Origin: Flaccisagitta enflata
Taxonomy: Eukaryota; Chaetognatha; Sagittoidea; Aphragmophora
NCBI GenBank assembly: GCA_965153355.1
Contig: OZ231127.1
Coordinates: 60,388,001-60,452,000, forward strand
Length of the DNA stretch: 64,000 nt
Direction: 5' to 3'
The position numbers were made by a program, and so were the translations under genes. Below, piece after piece: positions 1 to 10,262 of this stretch; within the stretch, counting starts at the first letter, position 1, and every line of letters starts with the position of its first letter. The notes beneath the pieces were generated by a model. It was not told the origin of the DNA. It saw nothing but the letters and a program-made list of their open reading frames with translations, and searched no databases.

Positions 1-36
1 ATATTCTATGTTTCTGTCCCGTTATCCTGAACACAG

Positions 37-119
37 ACTCATCCGGGACGGTCACTAAACAAGAGTTCAAAAGTGCATGCAAATTGCTGTTTACGCCTGG
101 CACTGGGGTACGTAAATTT

Positions 120-183
<64 letters not shown>

Positions 184-960
184 GGAGATAGACAGAGACA
201 GAGACGGAGAAAATGAGAGAGAGAGTCATTCTGCCGACCATTTCTTCAGCAAAGTATGATTTTTATCATTTATTCATTCATTCATTCCGTCACTCTTTCA
301 TTCATCCATTTATTCATTTGTTCATTCACTGATTCACTAATTCATTAATTGATTCTTTCATTCATTCATTCATTCATTCATTCATTCATTCATTCATTCA
401 TTCATTCATTCATTCATTCATTTATTCATACATTTATCTATTGATTTCAGCCTTTCGCTTCTTTGACGCCGTCGCAAATCTCCGCCTCTCATGCAAACGC
501 CTCTGCAACTGCCACTCTAAATGCCCACGCTACTGCCACTGAAACTGGCACAGCAACAGCATTATCGACTTACTCTGTAGATCCAACTGCAAATACAACT
601 GATACTCAAAATTCATCCACCACAAATGGCCAACAACAACCGAGTGGCCAACATGGACAATCCCACCAACACCCTGACGACCATTATCACCAATCTGGAC
701 AACACCCCAACGACCATTATCACCATTCTGGACAACATCAATTTCCAGCCGCGATGAACGGTTCAGGATCAGTCTTTCCATTTGTTAGATCATCTGTAAG
801 ATCATCTGTTGTTGGTGAACTGGACTCTATCACAGAATCTGCGTTGGATGATTTGGCCTCAACAATCGATTTGAACAAAGACGGTGTTATTGACTTTAAT
901 GAATTTCTAGAAGCATTTAGAATTTCTTCCTCCCCTGATGAAATCGATTCATTTATGTGA
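37..960 (+). CDS. PPEF/RdgC-type protein phosphatase with EF-hands, C-terminal part (partial)
   Basis: Two exons are visible: 37-107 and 451-960 (stop TGA 958-960). Exon 37-107 follows an ACACAG acceptor and ends at GGG|GTACGT. It encodes an EF-hand loop, SSGTVTKQEF, whose first residues lie in the preceding exon outside the window. Exon 451-960 follows TTGATTTCAG, in phase, and ends with a canonical EF-hand (DLNKDGVIDFNEF, then LEAFR). This matches the last EF-hand of PPEF/RdgC serine/threonine phosphatases, where an IDFNKDG...NEFLEAFRL pattern is typical. Between the two EF-hands lie roughly 130 residues of low-complexity Ala/Thr/Ser, then a His/Gln/Asp-rich imperfect repeat (QSGQHPNDHYHH type), which is much longer than the usual linker. 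The catalytic domain is not in the window. Family assignment rests on the paired EF-hands and the last motif, so another EF-hand protein is possible. An ATTAAA at 1092-1097 could serve polyadenylation. Confidence 0.68.
110..450 (+). repeat. intron with (GA)n and (ATTC)n microsatellites
   Basis: This is the intron of the PPEF-like gene. It holds a (GA)n tract at about 121-182 and a long (ATTC)n tract at about 269-440 that reaches to within 25 bases of the next acceptor. Confidence 0.85.
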
Positions 961-1515
961 AATAGATATACACAAGGATCAACAACCAATTGTTTTACTC
1001 GTAAATCTACTGGCTGGTAAAGTTGTTGATCCATGGAGAGAAAAAAAATATATGCTTGTCCAATGATGTTATGGCACTTTTGTAAAGTACTATTAAATGA
1101 AAAATTTTCTTTCAAAAGAACAAGGCCAGATAAACACAGCTATACCCATTGTTTGATTTTTGAAGAAGCTGAATATTGAAAGTTCTATCATTCTGTCTGT
1201 GCTAACTCCAGATATGTCAGACTATCAAAAAATCCTAACTGGATTACTCACTTCCATTGATTAGGTCAGTAATTTGTACATGCGTGTTTTTGTCAGAATT
1301 AAATCTATCTTTGAAATGATCATTAGATTTTACTGATGGTTGACTACTGCGCGTCCTAGGATTAAGGCGACCAAAATCAAAAACCCAATCACATCCTACA
1401 GTAAGGTTTTCATTTTTCCGGAAAAAAAGGAGGGTAATACGTGATAAGACATTCTTTTGGTAATGTGATAGCGATGATGATAGTAGTAAATGGTAATGAT
1501 GTATTATTAATGTAG

Positions 1516-1581
<66 letters not shown>

Positions 1582-2207
1582 AATGATGGTGATGATGATG
1601 ATGATGATAATGATAATGATAATGATAATGATAATGATAATGATAATGATAAGGAAAATGATGATGATGATGATGATGATGGTGATGATGGTGATGATGG
1701 GGGAACTCAATCATATACAGGCCTGCTTTTATTTGCTCATGGTTTGGTTTTGTCCATTGTGCTAAAAGTTACATATAAATAAGTGCAATTTGCTACCTTT
1801 CACATGACAAGAAAAAAGTGAAAGAAATGTAAGCTAACAAAAAGAATCATATCATTGTTCTTTAAAAAGAATCTTAAAAAACTTTTTTGTTGAAAATTGC
1901 TTTAAAAGATCAGGAACATCTTTTCTCTGGACTCATGCAGCAGAGTGCCTATCTAGTGAGAATGATTTCATGCTTCTCATTTTGATTTGAATGATAGAAT
2001 TTTGGTGGCAAAATAATGCGAAAACTGCTCAAAATTCAAAAATGTGACCGATGGATGGACGGACCTACCAACCAACTTACAGACCGACATGGCAAGGTGT
2101 AGAGTCGCGTGTCCGCGACTAAAAAGGATCTCTCAAAGTGTCTCAAACTATTAGGCACACGCAGTAATACAATTAAAATGATAACAATGATGATGTTGAT
2201 GGTAATT

Positions 2208-2251
<44 letters not shown>

Positions 2252-2258
2252 AATGATA

Positions 2259-2323
<65 letters not shown>

Positions 2324-2371
2324 AATGATGACAATGATGATGATGATGGTGATTAGGATGCTGATGATGAA

Positions 2372-2424
<53 letters not shown>

Positions 2425-4062
2425 CGATGATGATGATGATGATGATGACAATATGCTCAAAAGTGCCATTTTATATCATGTTCTGTTTCAAGTTATGAGT
2501 TAGAGGTATTAAACAAAACTTGTTGAGGCAGATATAGTCATGGAAAGGATCACTCAAACTATTAGTATTAGGCAGGAGCAGTAATATAAAGAATCTCCTT
2601 TTAATGCTTAAAAACTAGACTGTACCAAACAGACCGACCAGCCAATATGTAAATGGACTAACCAACAAAGCAAGCATAACGAAAAAGAGTATCTTTATTG
2701 GACCAAACAGTTGGTATATTTTGATTTAGACAGTTAAACAGTATTTAGACAGACAGAATTAAAATGTCATGGTCAAAAAAGTTCAAGATGCCAATATCAA
2801 TGAGTTAAATTCACAATAAAGGAACCAATTGAAGCATGGCAGTTATTTGCAAACAGCTTTGGTGCATTTGTATGTTTTTTCTTGTTAATGACTTTTTTCT
2901 TGTTAATGACATGTAGTTAACTGCTTATTTATTTCAACTGAGCAACTATTATAAGAGGGCCAACGAGAGCAGGCCTGTCGCAAACAAATCAACAAAAGAT
3001 CAATTTAAATTGTAGTAGACGTAAGGGGCCTAAGCACGGTCCTCCCCCTCTTAACTTATTTACATTCTGTAACCACTGTCACTTTTTTTTGGGAAATAAA
3101 CTGTTTGAAATTGAAATTGAAATTGGAAATTGATTCTAGGGCTACATTACTAGTCTAACAACGTCCAATAACTTCTGTCCATAAAAAAATTATTTTCTGC
3201 TCCAAAAGATTTACCACGTGGATAAAAAAAAAGACGTACCTATCTAATAATTGATAAAATAGATATAAGAATTTATTCTAGATATATTAAAAAAAAAACA
3301 TTTTGAAAGATTTTTGAATTTTCTTTCAATCTAGACCAATCCCAGGTCTGTATCTCAAACGGTTTAGAAGCTAGAGCCCTGCAAAGAAAAGCACTAATTC
3401 ATGAAAATGCATTTTTACATAGGAATTGCAAAACTGAAATGGGCAATGTTTTCACTCAAACCAATGCCAATTCTAAATGAAAAGAGACAGCAATACCAGA
3501 TTGGCGCCAAATGAAAGTACTTTTAAAGAGCTTTCAATTGACCTAAGATCTTAATAAGTTTTTTTAAGATTCAAGGGCAAAATCAGTTATTCAAAATTGC
3601 GTCTTTTTTTTTTTTGAGTCGTATGGTACAGAGCTGCATTTTTTTTTTAGATTTTATTTCAGTATGTCATGGTTTGCAAATAGATATCAATATTTCATGA
3701 AAATCTGTCTTAAAATTTTGTTTTGAAATCAAAGAAAAAGAAGTCAAATAAAATGTCACAGTCTCTCACGAGACCATTCAATCACCATGTACTCTCTCAG
3801 TGGTATGAAAAACAAGTGATGGGGGTTATGATATCTTTGCTAACAGGTTGGCAGGGATATCCAACCCCCTGCTTAGCCTCAACCAACCAACTAACTAACC
3901 CATACCCCCTTCCACGCACTCACACAAACACACATACACAATAACAACTGCAGCATCATAACAACTTATCCAATATCTATGTTAAATCAGCATGATAAAG
4001 GTTTGTTTTCGTTGAGATTGTGAGGTTTTCCCCAAATGATCAACGTTTTTTACAAATGAACC
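961..4062. other. intergenic region with (TG)n and (GAT)n tracts
   Basis: No gene is supported here. It contains (TG)n at 1519-1551 followed by (GAT)n/(AATGAT)n to about 1700, a second long (GAT)n block at about 2187-2450, and a truncated hairpin-ended repeat at 2040-2127. The remainder is AT-rich with many short A/T runs. A segment near 3820-3870 (TGGCAGGG...CCCCCTGC) resembles the ends of dispersed repeats seen elsewhere in the window. Confidence 0.7.
2040..2127 (-). repeat. hairpin-ended dispersed repeat, partial
   Basis: The GACGGACC-rich stretch is followed by a perfect 7-bp hairpin (AGTCGCG at 2103-2109, CGCGACT at 2114-2120) and AAAAAGG. This is the hairpin end of the dispersed family; the other end is missing. 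Confidence 0.7.
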
Positions 4063-4452
4063 CTATTTGAACGTGAACCGGAAGTCGGTGTTAACGAGTC
4101 GGTCTTCCACATATTGGTCAAAATCGGCGCTGAGTTGCTCAGTAAAATGATTCTTGAAATCGCCAACGACTCCTTTACGCATGAAGTCGCTTTTGGTGTA
4201 ACCAGCGGCCTTGAAATTAACCTGTTGAGAAAAAATAGATTGATTGTTAGTATACATACATATTTTTTATCATTAAGATAAAAAAGATGATGAATCGTTT
4301 TTGTATTATCAGTGAAAGTTAAAGTCATTAAGTTGAACCTGTAACCTCTTAAAGAGACGGGTTTTTTAGACTATGAAGTAACTCTGTCAAGTAGTCACCA
4401 ATCTCTCTCCCTCTTGCCTTCTCTCTTTCTTTATTCATTGTCTATCTTTTTA

Positions 4453-4494
<42 letters not shown>

Positions 4495-7400
4495 AGTCTA
4501 TCTGTCTCGTCTAAGATTTACTCACCATGTTGTTGTTTTTCATGGAATTGAAGCTGCAATGTTTCTCAAGCTGATCCATTTGGTCATCTGTGACTTGTTT
4601 GCCTAAAAAGTCCGCCACTTGCCTAATCCAACAGAAAATCATTACATTTATGGTCTCTCAGTTATTCTTGCATTTCTGATAGTGTTTTGTAGAAGTAGGC
4701 GTCGTGTATACTTCATTCAATTATCATTCATTCATTCATCCATTCATCCATTCATCCATTCATCCATTCATCCATTCATCCATTCATCCATTCATCCATT
4801 CCTCCATTCCTCCATTCATCCATTCATCCATTCATTCATTCATACATTCATTAAATCATTTATTCATTTATTCAATCCTTCATTCATTTATTCATTCATT
4901 CCTTTATAGATCCAGTGACATGTTATAGACAAAGTCTACTAATTACCTAACCTCATCATCAAAGTTCTTGGTCATTTATTGATTCATTCATTCATTCATT
5001 CCTTTATTCATTCCTTTATTCATTCATTCATTCATCCATTCACTTAAATGGTATAGACAAAGACCACTATTCACTTGGCTAATATGACAAAGTCCTTGGT
5101 CATTCATTCATTTGTTCATTCATTCATTCATTCATTCATTTATTTGATGAATAATTCATTCATTCATTCATTCATTTATTCGATGAATAATTCATTCATT
5201 CATTCTTTTCAATCAATCATTCATTCATTCCGTCATATGTATTAGACAAAGATAACTATTTACCTGGCTACTTTGACAAAGTCCTTTTTCATTTGTTCAT
5301 ATGTGATGAATAGAATGTTTGGGTCCGTTTTGGCCGCTTCCCAGTAATCAACTACAGTTTCAATGTATGGAGAGTATTCCTGCGGAAAGGAACAAAAATG
5401 GATGGGTTTCTACTCACAGATAACAGACCACTCGGTCGCTCGCTCCATTCTTTCCCTCGCTTTGCTCACTCCGCCCACTCATCTGCAGGACTTCACTTTG
5501 CTACACTCGCTTTGTTCGCTAACTTTAGTCACAGGCTCGCTTACTCACTTTGTTCACTCTTATGGTAAAGTGAAATTTATGAATATGTGTTCACGCAAAT
5601 AACGCGTTTTTGGTCGTCACTGGAAACACACCCAAAAAAAGCTGAAGGCATATGTTTACTGGTTACTGATGACAACAATCGCGAATGATCCCGTTAATCA
5701 CGTTGACAGCGAATACATAATCATAATTCTTAACCAATTATCATTTTCTCCGCCTCGCTGTACAATCTGGACAAAAGCTCTGTACGGTTTTGATGTCATT
5801 CAAAATTTGGGGGCCTTATATCAATGTCATATTAATGTCATTCAAAGTTTGGAGGCCTTGTATCCAAATGACGTTGAAAACAGGTTTGCTAATGATTACA
5901 TTGCTTGTATCACCAATAAGGGGGAATCGCGCCAAAGCGCATGCAAAAATGTGCAACATTTTTACAGCAAATTTCTCATCACTTAATCAAGCGATATCCC
6001 AACATGAAAGTTTAAGCTGAGACAATCTACGTTGGATTATTTCCTGCTTATGAATTACATAATGAATTGAATTGTATTTTGTAAAAGATTTCAAATGGAA
6101 TAAAAACAGTAGGATAAAAATGATGTGTACGAGAATAAACTTGTATCCGTTGGCTATCGTTTTCAGCGGCTAAAAATGCACGAATCAAGTTACATTTACG
6201 CAGGATAGACCAAAAAAGCCAGAAAGCTTATTTCCATTGGTGTCCTCTATGCTATCTCTTACCATTTTAATTGAGGTTGAAATACAGAAATGAAAAAAAA
6301 AAGAAAACAAGAAATAGGATTTTTAAGTAACTTTGAAACTCTTTGGACTCAGAGCTTGTGGGACTAATTTTCAATAGTTTTTAGGATTGAAATACATGAA
6401 AAAGTTTAGAACAACATCTATCTGAACAAGGGACCCTTATCCACGCCCACTCCCCCTCCCATATTCACGAAAAGCATCTAAAATGCTCATTTTCCCACTT
6501 TTTTTTTCAAGCATGACTGTACAAGTACCTGCTTATCCTCCATGAAATCGCGGGCAAACTCCTCAAATGATCCTTCAACGAGCTGCATAGCGTTGACGAA
6601 AAAGTTGTAAAAGGAAACGACGACATCCTTGGGATTCCGGGTCACGTAAACCATCTTGAAGGCGCTTGATGAAGAGGTGGAAGTGGAGGACGAAGCTGCG
6701 GAGTAAGAGAAAGAAGCGTTGAAAGAGTAAGAGTAAGAGTGACCACCTCCACTAGGCTGGTTTCCTTAAAGGGTAAATTAGGGTATAAATTGTTGATTCG
6801 TCCGCCAATTAACCATACACACTAAGTAGCAATTGGAAAAGAAATCAGACAAGCAGAGGTCAGTATTTGATTGGAAAACCCGCACGGCAAAACATTGATA
6901 TCACTCATAATCACTCATAATCAAAAACAAGATATCATGGCTATCTAATACTGAAAACCTTGTAACTGCCCTTACCTCCTTCTCTCAGAAAGTGCAAGGG
7001 AAGATGAGTTTTGATGAATCTTGGTTGGTCGGTCGGCATTTTGTTAAGCCTTTGGACTCCAGTTTCTTGCAATCCATCATCTTTTTGGCCAGATCCGAAT
7101 TCCATGTATGGAAAACGAACGTCGAGACGTTCCTGAGACAAAGGGATGAGTAGGGATGTTATTAAGAAACTAGGATCGCACCTTGTCAGCGGTACCCAAT
7201 GCCCTGCTCGGTGTGATCAGTGTAAAGAAGTGGATTGAGAGTAAGGGACCGGCCCCTAAGGATCAATGTCCTGCAGGATACAGGGGTGAATATCCAGATG
7301 TCCTTAGGAGGCTAATTTCAGGCCTCAAACGACTGGATTTGAGGACTAGAGGGCTGATTTGAGGCCTGGAGAGCAGATTTGAGGTCTGGAGGGCAGGCTT

Positions 7401-7977
7401 ATGGCCCAGAGGAATGATTTGAATCTTAAAGTTCTAAGTTTGGCCAGGGAAGGCCTATGCTATGGGTTGAAGGGCAAAGCTCAGGCGTGAGAATGTTGTT
7501 GGGGCCTGGATAACAACGGGGGGGGGGGGTGGGGGTGGGGCGCCGCTAGACGGATGGGGCCGCTGCCAAAAAAGAAACAGAATCACCCCACTGTAATGTA
7601 ACCAATAGTAACGAAAATCCGCTAGAACGGATTAGAAATATTGCCCCCCCCCTTTTTTTTTTCTTGTTTGATTTTGACAATTATGGTTATCTTCTAACCT
7701 TCTTGGCCGTTTTGAAGTCAAAGTCATTGGCGATAAGCCAGACCATTTCCTGAGTCCAAGTTGTGCCGGCTTTTGGTTGTGAAGAAACAACGACATCTGA
7801 CGGCCTCCATTTAAAGCCGACGACACTCTGGAACATCTCCGAGTCGGGATTGAAGTAGGTCGTCCAATTGTCGTGGAAGTACAAAGGACTGAAATGACGG
7901 CAGCGAGTTTCATGGGGCAGGAAACAGTCTGGGCTCAATTTGTCCGATAACGGACTGGCAAATTGAATAGGCGGCAT
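4063..7977 (-). CDS. cytosolic sulfotransferase (SULT1-like), six exons
   Basis: A complete model of 324 residues with consistent phases. Exons in transcript order: 7699-7977, 6976-7132, 6529-6695, 5264-5379, 4526-4622, 4063-4221 (stop TAG). It should transfer the sulfuryl group of PAPS to hydroxyl or amine acceptors in the cytosol. Exon 1 carries the 5'-phosphosulfate loop PKAGTTWTQEMVWLI. Exon 2 has RFIKTHLPLHFL. Exon 3 has the 3'-phosphate motif VYVTRNPKDVVVSFYNFF. Exon 4 has ILFITYEQMKKD. Exon 5 has the FLGK and HCSFNSMKNN segments. Exon 6 has the RKGVVGDFKNHFT signature and C-terminal FDQYVEDRL. It is slightly longer than the usual ~295 residues because of the N-terminus and a Ser/Thr-rich stretch at the start of exon 3. 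Start chosen at MPPIQF, 7977. Acceptor substrate cannot be told from sequence. Confidence 0.93.
4446..5234. repeat. microsatellites in sulfotransferase introns
   Basis: A (GTCT)n tract lies at about 4455-4495 and long (ATTC)/(CCATTCAT)n tracts at about 4716-5230, in introns on either side of exon 4526-4622. The long hydrophobic or Ser/His-rich frames across them are repeat artefacts. Confidence 0.85.
7185..7560. repeat. minisatellite-core dispersed repeat, copy 1
   Basis: The left end is GTCAGCGGTACCCAATGCCC, then a CCTGCAGGATACAGGGGTGAA segment, then degenerate units of about 20 bp (GATTTGAGGCCTGGAGGGCA type) to about 7470, then a G-run and GGGGCCGCTGCC at 7557-7567. The same ordered blocks recur near 15.1, 45.1, 51 and 59 kb. 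It sits in intron 1 of the sulfotransferase. Confidence 0.7.
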
Positions 7978-8036
7978 TTCTCTGAGGAGGTGATTGGTAG
8001 TGTTTCCAACCTAATTATAATTCTTATTTTCGACTC

Positions 8037-8128
<92 letters not shown>

Positions 8129-8134
8129 TTGTTT

Positions 8135-8187
<53 letters not shown>

Positions 8188-8213
8188 ATTGTTGTTGTTG
8201 TTGTTGTTGTTGG
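8037..8213. repeat. (GTT)n microsatellite
   Basis: A nearly continuous GTT tract lies about 60 bases upstream of the sulfotransferase start. Open frames of poly-Val and poly-Leu over it are artefacts. Confidence 0.9.
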
Positions 8214-8547
8214 TGTTTTTATTGTGGTTGAATTCTAAATTGTTCTTTCACTAGGGATTTATGTTTTGATTCTAAGAGAAATGTCAAAGAATTTAAGCAT
8301 CTGACATCAATGAAGTGAAATAAGCATGATTAAGAACCTTGTCAGTGATGGTTTATGCTACTAAAGGATTGAACAGTCATTTGAGCATGAAATCTTGGTC
8401 AATGAGAAAACCAGACAAAAAATTTGGCCTTCATGATACAAGTACAATTGAACCCCACAATAACAGATACCAAGGGACTAACAAACTTCAACTGTTATAG
8501 GCGGATTCATGTTATAATCAATGTAGGAAATTACAGGGTTGGATTCG

Positions 8548-8722
8548 TGGTTACCCTCAAGCGGATATGCAGGGGCCATATTTGAGGTCACCGCACCATT
8601 TGGGCATGAGCAGTGAGGTCAAAGAAAAAAAATTGATGGTAAAAAAAAAATGACACCGTCAGACCCGCCTATGGACAGACAGACAAATCAAGGGTTTGAT
8701 TGGCGTAGCAAGCGACTAAAAG
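8548..8722 (-). repeat. hairpin-ended dispersed repeat, degenerate
   Basis: It has the family order GCAGGGGCC..., GAGGTCACC, GGGCATGAGCAGTGAGG, a GACAGACAGACA stretch, then a decayed hairpin end GGCGTAGCAAGCGACTAAAA. Confidence 0.65.
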
Positions 8723-8889
8723 GAACAATATGAATGTTATCCGTTATAGGTGGATTTCCATTACTTTTTGATTCGTTATAGCCGGGTGTGTACGTAAATA
8801 TGTATATCATGTATAAAGTGAGAATTGATTCTTATCAATCGCTTTCGAGTTTAGATCCTGGAATATTCTCGGATCTTAAGCTTGAGTCA

Positions 8890-9128
8890 AAAGCTCATGA
8901 GTGTGCCCGTATGTGTAACCCCGTGAGGGCGTGAGTCAAAAGCTTGTGAGTATGCCTGTATGTGTAACCCCGTGAGCGCCCACATGCTTGTGAGTATAAC
9001 CGCATATGTAACCCCATGAGTATGCCCCTATGTGTAACCTCGTGAGTATGTCCGCATGTGTAACTTCGTGAGTATGCGCACATGTGTAACCCCATGAGTA
9101 TGCCCGCATGTGTAACCCCGTGAGTAAA
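8890..9128. repeat. 28-31-bp minisatellite
   Basis: About eight imperfect units of the form TGTGTAACCCCGTGAGTATG plus CCCGCA. No gene is seen around it (8214-10175 otherwise AT-rich intergenic sequence). Confidence 0.85.
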
Positions 9129-9989
9129 AGGAACAATATGAATGTCATCTGTTATAGGTGGCCCTGTTTCAGCCAAAGGGAGCTCACACTAATTATTCAT
9201 GGATTTGTAACTGATCTATATCTGTTTTTATGCCAATAGATTTGTTTTTATTACAGGGCGGAAGATTTTTTTTTCCAAGGCTAGAGGAGGTTCCAAAGGA
9301 GGGGACTAGATTTTTTAACCATAAAAATGAAACTTAACAATTTGATTTTTTTTCAATTAATGTAAGAAAATTGCATACAAATAAAAAGATGATTGCTTTA
9401 TAAAAATCAGATGTAGTCTTTGATACTCACTAAGATATTTTTTCATAAACAGTTTTTTAAATACCATCTTTCATTATTTCACTATTCAATTTTGTCATGA
9501 AATGAAATGATTTAGCTTTATTTGATTAAAGGGGATTTGACTTCATAGGATATAATCAATACTTAAAACAATGGTTCTTAGCATCCTGAGAAAAGGCTTA
9601 ACAGAATCTGATAACTCAGGTGGATAACTGTCTATAACCTCACTCACTGTAAATGGGTGAAACTCTCAAAAAAAAAAAAAAAAATTAAAGTGAAAAAAGC
9701 TTAAATGAGAAAGTTGACTGATCATTAGTTCCTATCTGCGTAAAGTTATACAACACAGGCAAACAATTTCGTAATTTTCGTTGCATAACTTGGTCTTACT
9801 TGTAGAATATAAGCTAGCTTAAGGCTCTCCTTCTATTTAAAGATTATAGGATTTCTACTGTATAACTAGAAAGTTTTCTTTGTCAAATTGATGAAGGGTT
9901 GAATAGATACACATAAAGACATTATTATGGTCATGAGAAATCCTGTTGAGGAGCTATGTGGTGAATTCAGTGTTCAGGGATTTATTTCC

Positions 9990-10262
9990 CTGTTTATAAA
10001 ACATATGTCTTTTAACCAGATGAGTTCAATAATGTTAATTCAATCTTTAGGTTAAGCATCTTTGTTTTCAAGAAAACACATGTCGTTTAACCACATCAAT
10101 TCCAGTATGTAATTTCAGTTTCTTGGTTTTGTCTCTCTGTCTTTCAGAAAACACATGCAATTTGACCATATGTATTCAGTCTCTAGGTTTAGTCTCTCTG
10201 TCTTTCAGAAAACACATGCCGTTTGACCATATGAATCCAACAATGCTGATGTACAGAATTCG
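9990..10262. repeat. tandem copies of the PXMP2 last-exon tail
   Basis: Four imperfect 62-78-bp units share AAACACATGYNRTTTRACCA. The unit at about 10205-10240 is the coding end of PXMP2 exon 4. The others lie downstream and look like outward tandem duplications of the exon end. A TTTATT at 9981-9986 (AATAAA on the minus strand) could be the polyadenylation signal. Confidence 0.6.

Noticed and set aside
8963-9176. Minus-strand frame with HTHEVTH-like repeats
   Set aside because: It follows a 28-31-bp minisatellite with unit-length drift and no flanking exon signals.
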